Source of the DNA: UBA1425 sp051881715
Lineage (GTDB): Bacteria > Bacillota > Clostridia > Oscillospirales > Acutalibacteraceae
Assembly (NCBI GenBank): GCA_051881715.1
Contig: JBJEQK010000031.1
Span: forward strand, 1 to 51,041
Length of the DNA stretch: 51,041 nt
Reading direction: 5' to 3'
The notes beneath the pieces are model-generated. The model had not been told where the DNA came from. It worked only from the letters and a program-made list of their open reading frames with translations, and searched no databases. This document shows, piece by piece, positions 1-7,693 of this stretch; position 1 is the stretch's first letter, and each line of letters begins with the position of its first letter. The position numbers and the translations under genes were made by a program.

Positions 1-112
1 CGCCTTTGGAATCCGCAAGCCTTTAAAAAGGCTTGAGCGAAACTTTTAAGGCAATGCCGCACACGTCGATTATGTGGTGTCGTCTTAATTCCACAAAAAT
101 CTGTGATGAACC
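1..112 (-). repeat. Multi-hairpin intergenic repeat, partial copy 1 (inverted, cut by window start)
   Basis: Read on the minus strand this begins GGTTCATCAC and continues into the CAAGCCTTT/AAAGGCTTG hairpin (plus strand 18-37) and the start of the CCAAAGGC hairpin, matching the fuller copies at 11383-11608 and 23123-23337. It lies directly 3' of the terminator of the minus-strand operon. A 39-base insert at 48-86 interrupts it. The rest lies outside the window. Confidence 0.8.
48..86. repeat. 39-base hairpin insert nested in repeat copy 1
   Basis: Other copies read from GTGGGATT straight into AAAGTTTCGCTC. Here 39 extra bases intervene. They fold on themselves (AAGGCAATGCC with GGTGTCGTCTT as imperfect ends, and GCCGCACA with TGTGGTGTC). 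The insert resembles the terminal hairpin of the miniature element at 12593-12755, so it may be a minimal relative of that family. Confidence 0.5.
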
Positions 113-148
113 AAAAACAAGGAGCGGTCAGGCAATTCGACCGCTCCT
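112..148 (-). terminator. Rho-independent terminator of the SPFH/TPM operon
   Basis: A perfect 10-bp stem AGGAGCGGTC/GACCGCTCCT (120-129 with 139-148) with a 9-base loop. On the minus strand it is followed by TTGTTTTTGG, a U-rich tail. It sits 18 bases beyond the stop of the last operon gene. Confidence 0.75.
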
Positions 149-166
149 GTGTACAGTGTGTCTCGT

Positions 167-733
167 TTAAGCCCACGGGTCAGCGGCTTTGGGGGTGCGG
201 ATATCCGTCAGCAGGGACTGCTCCCACAAAAACCACTTGCCGTCCCCGCGCATACGCAGCTTGATGGGACGGGGGCTGTCGGCGCCGCCGCAGGGGATGA
301 ACAGCTTCTTGTACCCCTGTTCGGCATCGGAGTAGGGATTGGTCTCGATGGTGACGGTGAACGGCTCCGAGGGGGTGTAGTTGTTCTCCGGCGTTGCGCC
401 CGCAAAGTAGGAGAACGGGATATAGGTTCTGCCGCCGCGGAAGCGATCGTTCATAAAGGAAATATCGTGACCGCCGAGGGGACGGGGACCGCGCAGCCAG
501 TTGAGCATTTCGGTGCCGATCTTCGGCTCTGCCGCATAGGCGCACAGGGCGCACACGGTCAGTGCCGCCGTTTGGAAGGGCGTGTCAAGCGCTGCCTCGG
601 GCAGTGCCTGCATCTCGTCCAGACTTTCCGGCAAGGCGGCAAAGGTAAAGGTTTCCCGCCGGCTCCCGGCGGACTGGATCGCCGCGCCCACCGCAGAAGC
701 GGCGGAGCTTTTCAGTTTGTCAAAAATACCCAT
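167..733 (-). CDS. Uncharacterised 188-aa protein, resembles DUF6935
   Basis: Function unknown. The frame is open further upstream, but the start is placed at the ATG of MGIFDKLKSSAAS because GGGAG lies about 8 bases before it. Upstream codons would overlap the previous gene. The protein has no signal peptide or clear membrane segment. The C-terminal half carries FSYFAGATPENNYTPSEPF and GGADSPRPIKLR and ends in ADPWA, a pattern I recall from the clostridial family DUF6935. That assignment is from memory. It is the last gene of a five-gene minus-strand operon (SPFH, DUF4428, zinc ribbon, TPM, this gene), followed by a terminator at 112-148. A role in the same envelope-associated process is inferred from position only. 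Confidence 0.8.
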   Translation of the reverse strand: MGIFDKLKSSAASAVGAAIQSAGSRRETFTFAALPESLDEMQALPEAALDTPFQTAALTVCALCAYAAEPKIGTEMLNWLRGPRPLGGHDISFMNDRFRGGRTYIPFSYFAGATPENNYTPSEPFTVTIETNPYSDAEQGYKKLFIPCGGADSPRPIKLRMRGDGKWFLWEQSLLTDIRTPKAADPWA

Positions 734-764
734 AGTCAAATCTCCCAATTCTGTTTTGTGCGGC

Positions 765-1991
765 TCAGAAACCGCCGCCGCCATGGGTTGTGCCGGAGGA
801 CGATGTATGTGTCGAGGAATCGCCGCCCGAGTCGATCTGTTTCGGCTTTTCGGTGCGTGTGACATTGGAATACAGGAACATATCCTTTTGATTGACGAGA
901 TGCATACTGCCCTGCTTGAGATAGTTGGAAGCGGCGCTTTGACTGCGAACCGTTTTCAGCTTGCCCTTCATGATGCCCGTGACCACAAAAGCCACGACCA
1001 AACCTGCGATCACGGCAACCAGGAGGGAGCGCTGCACATTAAACGGCACCTTTACCGGTACACCGGGTTCGTAAGGCGTGTAAGATTTGGCCTGTGTGAT
1101 CAAGCTATCGGCCAGGGCAGCGTACTGGGAAAAGGCGTCGGCAAAATCGCCCTCTTTCAACGCAGGGGTGATCTGCTGCCCGATGTACTGGATGTCGTCG
1201 TCGGTGAAGGCGGTGATGCCGTAGCCGGTGGTGGTGATCCAGCAGTTGCCGGGGGAGTAGGTGCCGTCGTCCGCAATGCGGGCGAGCAGCAGTACGCCGT
1301 CATGGTTTTCACCGAAGCCGTAGCCGTTGTAGTCGAAGTAGTCGTCAGCGTATTCCATAAGGGTCTTGTCGCCGATGTCGTTGACCGTCACGACGACCAC
1401 GTCCAGCTGCTGCCGTTCGCTCACCGCATTCAGACTGGACAGCAGGGCGGTCTCCTCGGCGTCCGTGAGTACGTCTGCCATGTCCACCATGCGGCTTGGG
1501 GCGTCGGCCGGAGCCGCCGTGTACAGCTGTACATCGGGGAGAGACTCCACGCCGTCGGTGTTTTGCCGGACGAGTGTCGCCGCCGCCGACAGATAGGCGG
1601 TGATGGACTCGGAAAAGGACAGCGCTTCGTTGGAATACGTTTCCCACAAATTGTTCGCTTCCGTTTCGGTCACATAGGCGCTGGGTTCACCGTAGGTGTA
1701 AACATCGTAAAACTCATCGTTTTCGATCAGCAGGATCCAGTTGTCCCGATTGCCGGGCATTGTGGTCTGCACATAGTCCTCCAAGTCCTCCTCGAGGGTG
1801 TACGCATACAGCAGATCGCAGTTGAGCGCATCGGAGAAGGTGGCGGCGATGGCGTTCAGCTCTTCTGCATCCTCTTCGCTTAGGATGCCCTTTTCGTCGA
1901 TGATGTAGTCACCCTGTACTGCGAACGCCGTTGCGCTCAAAGAGAGGCACAAAACGAGCATCAGTAAAATTGCAGTTATTTTTTTCTTCAT
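765..1991 (-). CDS. Secreted, membrane-anchored protein with two TPM-like domains
   Basis: A 408-aa protein resembling B. subtilis YdjH. MKKKITAILLMLVLCLSLS with AFA before the cleavage point is a clear signal peptide. Two consecutive TPM-like regions follow: about residues 28-150 (starting DYIIDEKGILSEEDAEEL) and about 165-300 (starting MVDMADVLTDAEET, then LDVVVVTVNDIGDKT and YGFGENHDGVLLL). After these come one membrane helix (LLVAVIAGLVVAFVV) and a Ser/Thr/Gly tail ending THGGGGF, a usual end for this family. ATG 1991 is preferred over GTG 2000 because AAGGGGG ends about 8 bases before the ATG and overlaps the GTG. The stop of the upstream zinc-ribbon gene is 13 bases away. The extracytoplasmic location is inferred from the signal peptide. 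Biochemical activity is not known. Confidence 0.88.
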   Translation of the reverse strand: MKKKITAILLMLVLCLSLSATAFAVQGDYIIDEKGILSEEDAEELNAIAATFSDALNCDLLYAYTLEEDLEDYVQTTMPGNRDNWILLIENDEFYDVYTYGEPSAYVTETEANNLWETYSNEALSFSESITAYLSAAATLVRQNTDGVESLPDVQLYTAAPADAPSRMVDMADVLTDAEETALLSSLNAVSERQQLDVVVVTVNDIGDKTLMEYADDYFDYNGYGFGENHDGVLLLARIADDGTYSPGNCWITTTGYGITAFTDDDIQYIGQQITPALKEGDFADAFSQYAALADSLITQAKSYTPYEPGVPVKVPFNVQRSLLVAVIAGLVVAFVVTGIMKGKLKTVRSQSAASNYLKQGSMHLVNQKDMFLYSNVTRTEKPKQIDSGGDSSTHTSSSGTTHGGGGF

Positions 1992-2004
1992 CGTCTGCAC
2001 CCCC

Positions 2005-3090
2005 TTACAACAGCCACATGAGATAGGAGATCAGGAACACCACCGCGCCGGTGATGCCTGCCAGAGCAATGCGCCACTTCATCAATGCGCTTTTGTCCAG
2101 CGGCAGATCGCCGACAAGCTTGCCCGTCTGTCCGTTCATGGCAAAGGTATACTTTTGACCGTTCCAGCTGGTGTTCAGAATCCAGACGGGGTACAGCGCA
2201 TACTTTGCCGTGCCGTTGCGCAGGCGGATGCTGGAAGATTCTGCGTGCACGGTGGCGTAGCCTTCCACCGTAGATTGGAAGGCTTGCTCTGTGCTGACTT
2301 TGATGCGCTCATTGGCGCGGTTGATGCTCTGGGCGGCGTCCACGTCGTACTTATCCGCGAGGTAGCCTGCCAGGTACGCCGTTTGGAAATCCACCGCCTG
2401 AGAGAAGTCGAAAGGCTCGATGGATTCCATCAGGTCATCCGCCATCTTGGACGAGCCGTCCACGGGGACGCGCTCAAAGCCGATGGAGCCGCTGCGGCTG
2501 ACGGAGTAGTAGTCGGTCTTGGTGTAGTCGTAATCGTCGTCGCTCCAGTGGCTGACGCGGGTCGCATTGTAGAGAATGTCGGCGTCGGCGTCAGCATCGA
2601 AGAGCCAGAACGGGACATAGATCCCCTTGATCTCGTCGATGTGGTTGGCATCCTTGAATACCTTGGGCAAGAGCCTTTTGCCCTGATAGTGCTTTTTCAG
2701 TGCTTCCTTTGCGGCATTTTTGTCCAGCTTGAAGGGGATAATGTAGTCGGGCTTGAGACTGCCCGAAAACTGTCCCATCATCACCACGGGGTTGCCGCAG
2801 AACGGACAGGAGGTCGCACCGGTCGTTTCGTCGCCGACGATTTCGCCGCCGCAGGAGTTGCAGACGTAGGTGCGCAGTCCGTCCGTTTCGCCATCCTGCC
2901 AGTCGCCGCCTGCCGTGGTTTCCCACTGCATATTATCTGTCGATTCGTTTTTCAGCTGATCGTCCAGAGCGGCGAGAGCTTGCATATCAAACTCCGTATC
3001 GCAGTACGGACATTTCATTTTCTGCGCTGTGCTGTTGAATTCGATCGCACCGCCGCAGTTCGGACACTTGTATTCCTGTAACACTGCCAA
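2005..3090 (-). CDS. Zinc-ribbon, C-terminally membrane-anchored protein (YdjG-like)
   Basis: A 361-aa protein with two zinc ribbons near the N-terminus: CPNCGG...CPYC (about residues 9-30) and CNSCGG...CPFCG (about 77-98). A long middle region contains KPDYIIPFKLDKNAAKEAL and IYVPFWLFDADADADI. A single C-terminal helix (IALAGITGAVVFLISYLMWLL) ends the protein, so most of it should face the cytosol. The start is TTG (MAVLQEYKCPNC) behind the strong extended Shine-Dalgarno GAGGTGAT, 6 bases upstream. Proteins of this build sit beside TPM and SPFH genes in many Firmicutes. In B. subtilis the counterpart is YdjG of the pspA-ydjGHI operon. It probably recruits or organises partners at the membrane, which is inference by analogy. 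Confidence 0.85.
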   Translation of the reverse strand: MAVLQEYKCPNCGGAIEFNSTAQKMKCPYCDTEFDMQALAALDDQLKNESTDNMQWETTAGGDWQDGETDGLRTYVCNSCGGEIVGDETTGATSCPFCGNPVVMMGQFSGSLKPDYIIPFKLDKNAAKEALKKHYQGKRLLPKVFKDANHIDEIKGIYVPFWLFDADADADILYNATRVSHWSDDDYDYTKTDYYSVSRSGSIGFERVPVDGSSKMADDLMESIEPFDFSQAVDFQTAYLAGYLADKYDVDAAQSINRANERIKVSTEQAFQSTVEGYATVHAESSSIRLRNGTAKYALYPVWILNTSWNGQKYTFAMNGQTGKLVGDLPLDKSALMKWRIALAGITGAVVFLISYLMWLL

Positions 3091-3156
3091 AATATCACCT
3101 CATTGTGTTGCGACAGCGCCGCACAAGGTGTACGACGCCGTCTGAAAAGTCGGGAT

Positions 3157-4125
3157 TTAGCGCATATCGTTCCCGTCGATGGGATCGCCGCAGTTGGGGC
3201 AGAAGCGGGGCGGCTGTTCCCCCGGATTCGGCATCCAGCCGCACTTGTCACAGCGAACGGTGCGGGCTGCCTGCGTCTGTGCTCTCGGTGTGCCGCAGCT
3301 TTGGCAGAAAGCACCACTGTTCTGTGTGCCGCAGTTCGGGCAGAACCATGTGCCGCCGGCGGGAGCACTCTGCTGCACGCCGCCGAAAGCGGCACCGGCA
3401 ACCCCTGCCACCGCAGCGCCGAAGCCCGCCGGCTGTGCGTAGGACTGCTGGGCATAGGGCTGTGCACCTTGGGCAAACGCCGGCTGACCATAGGGCTGCT
3501 GTGCGTAGCCGGACTGTGTGCCGAATGCTGTCGTGGTGCCCAGCAGTGCGTCACGGATGGAGTACGCTGTCTGCTCCAGCTGACGATACAGATCGCAGAA
3601 GCGGCTGTCGGGCTTGTTGCCGTTGTCGAGGTCGATGTTGATCTCGTTGAACCACGGGGAGTTCACGAGAATTTGTACTTGAAAATCGTAGCTGTACTCG
3701 TAGCGGGGCGGCGTGTAGCTCACACGCTTGCCATCGGTCGTCTGCTGGTAAATTTCGTCTCTGTCCTCTTGGATGTCCACGTTGCAGGCGGTGACCTGCG
3801 AGAGCAGGATGATGTCGGGGTTGTCGTCGCGCCAGTTGGTGCGGGAGGTGACGATGAATGTACCGGCGGTATCATCGATGTAGACCTTCTTGGATGTGCC
3901 GAGGGTGCGGGTCGGACGGAACGAAGCGAGCTTTTGTTTGTTTTCCTCACGGTAGGCAAGCTGCTGCTTGATGTCCGCAACGGTCGATTTTTTTCTGCCG
4001 GTGAAGAAGGGGGAAAGCTTTGCGTTGCAGTCCTTGCAAAGGTTGCCGTCGTCCAGTTTGCGGTTGCCGAGCAAGCCGATTTTTTCACCGCAGACGTCGC
4101 AGAATTTTTTATCAAAAAGTCCCAT
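3157..4125 (-). CDS. DUF4428 protein with C-terminal zinc ribbons
   Basis: A 322-aa protein. The N-terminus (MGLFDKKFCDVCGEKIGLLG, then CKDCNAKLS) matches the DUF4428 zinc-binding domain. The middle (about residues 70-180) looks like a PH-type or lipid-binding fold with strands such as TFIVTSRTNW, but I cannot name it. An Ala/Gln/Tyr-rich linker (about 190-235) leads to two ribbons, CPNCG...CQSCG and RCDKCGW...CPNCG. The last ribbon closely resembles the end of the neighbouring SPFH protein. GGAGG stands 7 bases before the ATG. It lies between the SPFH gene and the zinc-ribbon gene on one transcript, with gaps of 24 and 66 bases. It has no signal peptide or membrane helix. Confidence 0.85.
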   Translation of the reverse strand: MGLFDKKFCDVCGEKIGLLGNRKLDDGNLCKDCNAKLSPFFTGRKKSTVADIKQQLAYREENKQKLASFRPTRTLGTSKKVYIDDTAGTFIVTSRTNWRDDNPDIILLSQVTACNVDIQEDRDEIYQQTTDGKRVSYTPPRYEYSYDFQVQILVNSPWFNEINIDLDNGNKPDSRFCDLYRQLEQTAYSIRDALLGTTTAFGTQSGYAQQPYGQPAFAQGAQPYAQQSYAQPAGFGAAVAGVAGAAFGGVQQSAPAGGTWFCPNCGTQNSGAFCQSCGTPRAQTQAARTVRCDKCGWMPNPGEQPPRFCPNCGDPIDGNDMR

Positions 4126-4149
4126 AAGTGTTTCCTCCGAAATCCGTTG

Positions 4150-5568
4150 TCAGGCTTTATCGTTTTCGTCGAACAGGTCGCCGCATTCGGGGCAGAATTT
4201 GGGGGGATTGTGGGGGTCGGCAGGCTGCCAGCCGCACTTGTCACAGCGATAGAGGGGAGCGCCCTCCGGCTTTTTCGCACCGCAGTTGGGGCAGAACTTG
4301 CCCTTGTTGACGGCGCCGCAGGTGCAGGTCCAGCCTTCGGGTTCGGCGGGTTTCTTTGCACCGCACTCGGGGCAGAAATTGCCCGTGACGGTAGCGCCGC
4401 AGGTACACTTCCAGCCGCCCGCCTGTACCGGCTCCGGCTTCTTTGCGCCGCAGTTGGGGCAGAACTTGCCCGTAGCGGTAGCACCGCAGGAACATTTCCA
4501 GCCGTCCGCACTTTGTGCTGGGGCTTGTGCCGCCTGCTGTTGCTGCTGTTGAACGCCCATGCTGTAGAAATTCTGTGCGGCGTTGAATCCGCCCTGACCG
4601 CCCATGCCGGTCATGCCCATGCCCATGAAGCCGGTCATGGCGCCGGCGGAGTTTCCGGCGGCGGTCTGCATGGCGTTTGCGGTGGCGTCGGTCATGCGGC
4701 CGGCCATCATGAAGGGGTTGGAGCCGATGTTGGCCGCATCCTCCAGCTCGTTGATCTTCTTCATGTCCTCCTCGGTCAGCGTGATGGGGTTGAGGGCGAT
4801 CTTGCCGATGGAGATGCCTCTGTTTTCGATCCACTCCTGCTTGAGCGCCTCGTTCATGGCGTTTTTCAGCTCTTTGACCTTGGCGGGGATCTGCGCGGGA
4901 CGCAGTTCCTGCTCGGCGAGCATACCGAAGGCAGGCTGGAGGGCGTCGATAAACTCGGACTTGAGCTGTTCGTCGATCTGATCTCTGGTGTATGCGCTCT
5001 CCACGTTGCCGCAGATGCGGGTGTAGAACAGCAGGGGATCGGTGATCATGTAGGTATACACGCCGTTGCAGCGGATGTTCACCGTGCGGGCGATGCCGAT
5101 ACGCTTGTTGGTGACCTCAAAGATGATGGGGTTGGCGGTGCCGAATTTGTTGCCGAGGATCTCCTTGGTGTTGAAGTAGTATACACGCTGATCCTTGGCG
5201 GTGTCGCCGCCGAAAGTGAAACGCTTGCCGACTGTTTGGAAGGTCTGCTTGATGCTGTCCCCCAGATTGCCCGAGAAGATGCTGGGCTCGGTGGAGGTGT
5301 TGTATGTATACTCGCCCGGTTCGGCGCAGACATCCACGACCTTGCCCTGCTCCACGATGATCATGCACTGTCCGTCGGCCACGGCAATGCCGGAACCGTT
5401 GGAGATGATGTTGTCATTGCCTCTTGTGTTGGAGGAACGACCCGAGGTGCGCTTTTGTCCCTTGACGACCAGCGTATCGCTGTCCAGTGCATCGCAGTAG
5501 AAAAATTCCTTCCATTGATCGGCCATCGTGCCGCCGAGGGCGCCGACGCCGGCTTTAATCAGTCCCAT
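4150..5568 (-). CDS. SPFH/virion-core-like protein with four zinc ribbons (YdjI-like)
   Basis: A 472-aa protein of the SPFH (band-7/flotillin-like) class similar to B. subtilis YdjI. The start at MGLIKAGVG has AAAGGAG 8 bases upstream, and MADQWKEFFYCDALDSDTLV is a typical family opening. The SPFH region spans about residues 30-310. A Gly/Met/Gln-rich linker (about 310-365) follows. The tail then has three CxC-x8-CPxCG ribbons in a row and a fourth rubredoxin-like ribbon, RCDKCGW...CPECG. It is the first gene of the minus-strand operon. SPFH proteins assemble at membranes, and the ribbons may serve as docking sites. That is inference. It has no transmembrane segment of its own. Confidence 0.88.
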   Translation of the reverse strand: MGLIKAGVGALGGTMADQWKEFFYCDALDSDTLVVKGQKRTSGRSSNTRGNDNIISNGSGIAVADGQCMIIVEQGKVVDVCAEPGEYTYNTSTEPSIFSGNLGDSIKQTFQTVGKRFTFGGDTAKDQRVYYFNTKEILGNKFGTANPIIFEVTNKRIGIARTVNIRCNGVYTYMITDPLLFYTRICGNVESAYTRDQIDEQLKSEFIDALQPAFGMLAEQELRPAQIPAKVKELKNAMNEALKQEWIENRGISIGKIALNPITLTEEDMKKINELEDAANIGSNPFMMAGRMTDATANAMQTAAGNSAGAMTGFMGMGMTGMGGQGGFNAAQNFYSMGVQQQQQQAAQAPAQSADGWKCSCGATATGKFCPNCGAKKPEPVQAGGWKCTCGATVTGNFCPECGAKKPAEPEGWTCTCGAVNKGKFCPNCGAKKPEGAPLYRCDKCGWQPADPHNPPKFCPECGDLFDENDKA

Positions 5569-5685
5569 TGTAAAGACTCCTTTCTCATTTACACATTCCA
5601 ATTCATATTTAACCGGCATTTTGCCGGAGGGAAACAATGGGCGCGCAGACATATCCGATGTCGTGGGATACACTGCACCTATTCC

Positions 5686-5691
5686 ATTATA
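5686..5691 (-). promoter_or_regulatory. Candidate -10 box of the SPFH operon
   Basis: A perfect TATAAT on the minus strand about 118 bases before the SPFH start. No good -35 is seen at the right spacing (only GTGATT at 18 bases), so an activator or another signal may be needed. The leader between it and the gene contains a small CCGGC/GCCGG hairpin at 5613-5627. Confidence 0.4.
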
Positions 5692-5752
5692 ACGGTTTTT
5701 TTACAAAAAATCACTATCCAAAAGTATAGGATTTGTAAATTTTTTGCAAAGA

Positions 5753-6406
5753 TTATTCGACAACCGGTGTTTTCTTTTCAGCGGGGATGTCGGGGATGAT
5801 AAAGCGCTTGTTTGTCACAGAGACGGCGAGCTGGACGCGGTTGGCGTAGCCGGTGATTTGGAGAATTTGGGAGACGTGGTACTTCACGTTGTGTACCGAG
5901 CAGTGCAGGCGCTCGGCGATCTCGCTGTATTCCAGCCCGTCGCACACCAAGCGAAGCACCCGAATCTGCTGTTCGCTGAGCTGATTGCTGGTGCCGGCGA
6001 CAAATTCCACAAGGGGCGTTTGGTCGGGATAAATGCTTTCGCCTGCCATGGTGCGGTTCATGACGGTCAGCAAGTCCTCGGGGCTGACGTCCTTGTACCA
6101 AAAGCTGTCCGCTCCCGCTGTGCGGGCACGTTTGAGATAGCTTTGCTCCGCCATGGAGGTGACGATGATGATTTTGATTGCGGGACGGCTTTTTTTCAGC
6201 ACAGCGGCAACATCGATGCCGTCCTGCTGTCCTCGGGTGCAAACGTCCATCAGTACGAGGTCAACGGGATTGCGCTCGCAGTACAGGACGGCGAAGTCGG
6301 CGTCGGTGATGCTCCCCGAGAGGGTGTAGCCCTCTGCCTCGGAAACGATATGCTCCATGTATTCTCTGGCGATGCGTTGGTCATCCACGACCAATACCCG
6401 TGTCAT
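5753..6406 (-). CDS. LuxR/NarL-family response regulator
   Basis: A 217-aa two-component response regulator. The receiver domain occupies about residues 1-120, with the acidic pair DD at 8-9, phospho-acceptor D54 in LVLMDVCTRG, and the conserved lysine in SFWYKD. A LuxR-type helix-turn-helix fills about 150-205 (LSEQQIRVLRLVCDGLEYSE, then IAERLHCSVHNVKYHVSQIL). The ATG abuts the stop codon of the histidine kinase gene (TAA then ATG), and GAGGAGG lies inside that gene's end, so translation is probably coupled. It is the last gene of a three-gene signalling operon. Targets are unknown. The divergently transcribed pair at 9536-11369 is the obvious candidate by position. Confidence 0.92.
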   Translation of the reverse strand: MTRVLVVDDQRIAREYMEHIVSEAEGYTLSGSITDADFAVLYCERNPVDLVLMDVCTRGQQDGIDVAAVLKKSRPAIKIIIVTSMAEQSYLKRARTAGADSFWYKDVSPEDLLTVMNRTMAGESIYPDQTPLVEFVAGTSNQLSEQQIRVLRLVCDGLEYSEIAERLHCSVHNVKYHVSQILQITGYANRVQLAVSVTNKRFIIPDIPAEKKTPVVE

Positions 6407-7693
6407 TTACAAGACCTCCTCTTGAACAGCCGTCGCAGGGACGGTGGCGGTGAGTGCGAATGTGGGGGCGGAACGAAGGGTGAGCGTGCCGCCGAATGCG
6501 GTGAATGCGCGCGAGAGATTGGAAAGTCCGCCCTTGGGGACGACCTCGCCCTCGGGCGCTTTGCCGTCATTTTCGATGTGCAGGGCGTATTGCGTGGCGG
6601 TCTGCGTCATGTGCACCGTGAGCGTTTGTGCACCGGCGTGGCGTGCGGCATTGGTACAGCATTCCTTGACCGTGAGCAAAAACAGACGATGAAGCTGTTC
6701 GTTCTTTGGAAATTCCCCCGTCATGTCCACCCGAATGCCGATGGCTTGTGCGTTGTGGATCAGCTCCTGCGTATCGGTTCTGCCGACAGGGGATTCGTTG
6801 TCGTTTTTCAGGATGCGTACCGCCTTGCGCAGCAGTGCAATGGCTTCGGCGTTTTCTGCCGAGGTTTGGCTTCGGCGCAGACTCTGGCGGATGGCGGTGA
6901 TGCCCGCACCCATTTGGTCGTGCAGATTCGTTTTGGCGGAGAGGATTTCGCTTTCCTTCGTCATCTCCAAAACGCTGTCGGATAAGCGCTTGATGTCGCT
7001 GTAGACATCCTTGAGCGCGGCGTTGCGCCTTTTCAGCTCCTGTTGCTTTTCGTACAGTGCGGTGACATCGCTGAACAGCGCCTCGGTATACACTTCGCCC
7101 TTTTTGGTCGTCACCTCGGTTTGCGTGTACTGCCACACCGTCCCGTCGGGAAAGAGCAGCGTCTGCTTTGCATTGCGCAGGGGGACAACGCCGCTGTCGG
7201 CATGGGGAGCGTGTACGGCGGCACACAGCTCGTCCAAGGATTGCAGGTCGCTTTGGGTGAGGGTGCGAAACAGTCGGTACATCTGTAAATTGCACAGCTT
7301 GACGGTACCGTCGGGGTTAAAGAAGCAGATCCCGCTCGGGAGGGTGTCCATCGCCTGTCGGACGGAGTGGGGGCCGATGGTGTTACTCATGCGGCGAACG
7401 AGACCGACCGCCGCCGTCACAAACAGTGCGCAGGCAAAAAGGCTGATACTCCACAGCGCCCAAACGGGTACGGGGAACGGACGGAACGACAATGCATCCT
7501 GTACCTCACGCACACACAGCACGACGCAGGTGAACAGGACGATAAACAGCGCCGCACAGACGGTACGCAGAGCGATTCGGCGCTTGCCGAAGCGGGAAAG
7601 ATGCAGACAAAAAAGAGCCGGTAGGGTCGGCAGAAACATACAGCACAGCAAAAGGGACTGATGCGCTGTGGAGAGCTCGTGGAAATAGGTCAA
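6407..7693 (-). CDS. NarX/DegS-type sensor histidine kinase
   Basis: A 428-aa kinase for the adjacent response regulator. About three N-terminal membrane helices lie within residues 12-100. A PAS-like stretch follows (about 115-215, LPSGICFFNPDGTVKLCN), then a HisKA_3-type helix with LHDQMGAGITAIRQSL (probable phospho-histidine H258). The ATP-binding domain has KECCTNAARHAG as N-box and GGLSNL as G-box. The frame is open upstream, but the likely start is TTG at 7693: its last two bases plus the next A form the TGA stop of the upstream gene, and GGAAAGGCGG lies about 8 bases before it. A later in-frame ATG (MFLPTLPALF) is the alternative. The signal sensed is unknown. Confidence 0.85.
   Translation of the reverse strand: MTYFHELSTAHQSLLLCCMFLPTLPALFCLHLSRFGKRRIALRTVCAALFIVLFTCVVLCVREVQDALSFRPFPVPVWALWSISLFACALFVTAAVGLVRRMSNTIGPHSVRQAMDTLPSGICFFNPDGTVKLCNLQMYRLFRTLTQSDLQSLDELCAAVHAPHADSGVVPLRNAKQTLLFPDGTVWQYTQTEVTTKKGEVYTEALFSDVTALYEKQQELKRRNAALKDVYSDIKRLSDSVLEMTKESEILSAKTNLHDQMGAGITAIRQSLRRSQTSAENAEAIALLRKAVRILKNDNESPVGRTDTQELIHNAQAIGIRVDMTGEFPKNEQLHRLFLLTVKECCTNAARHAGAQTLTVHMTQTATQYALHIENDGKAPEGEVVPKGGLSNLSRAFTAFGGTLTLRSAPTFALTATVPATAVQEEVL

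Noticed and set aside
3103..5799. An 898-aa plus-strand open frame
   Set aside because: It runs antisense to the DUF4428 and SPFH genes and their control region. Its Val/Gly/Ala-rich composition has no recognisable motif.
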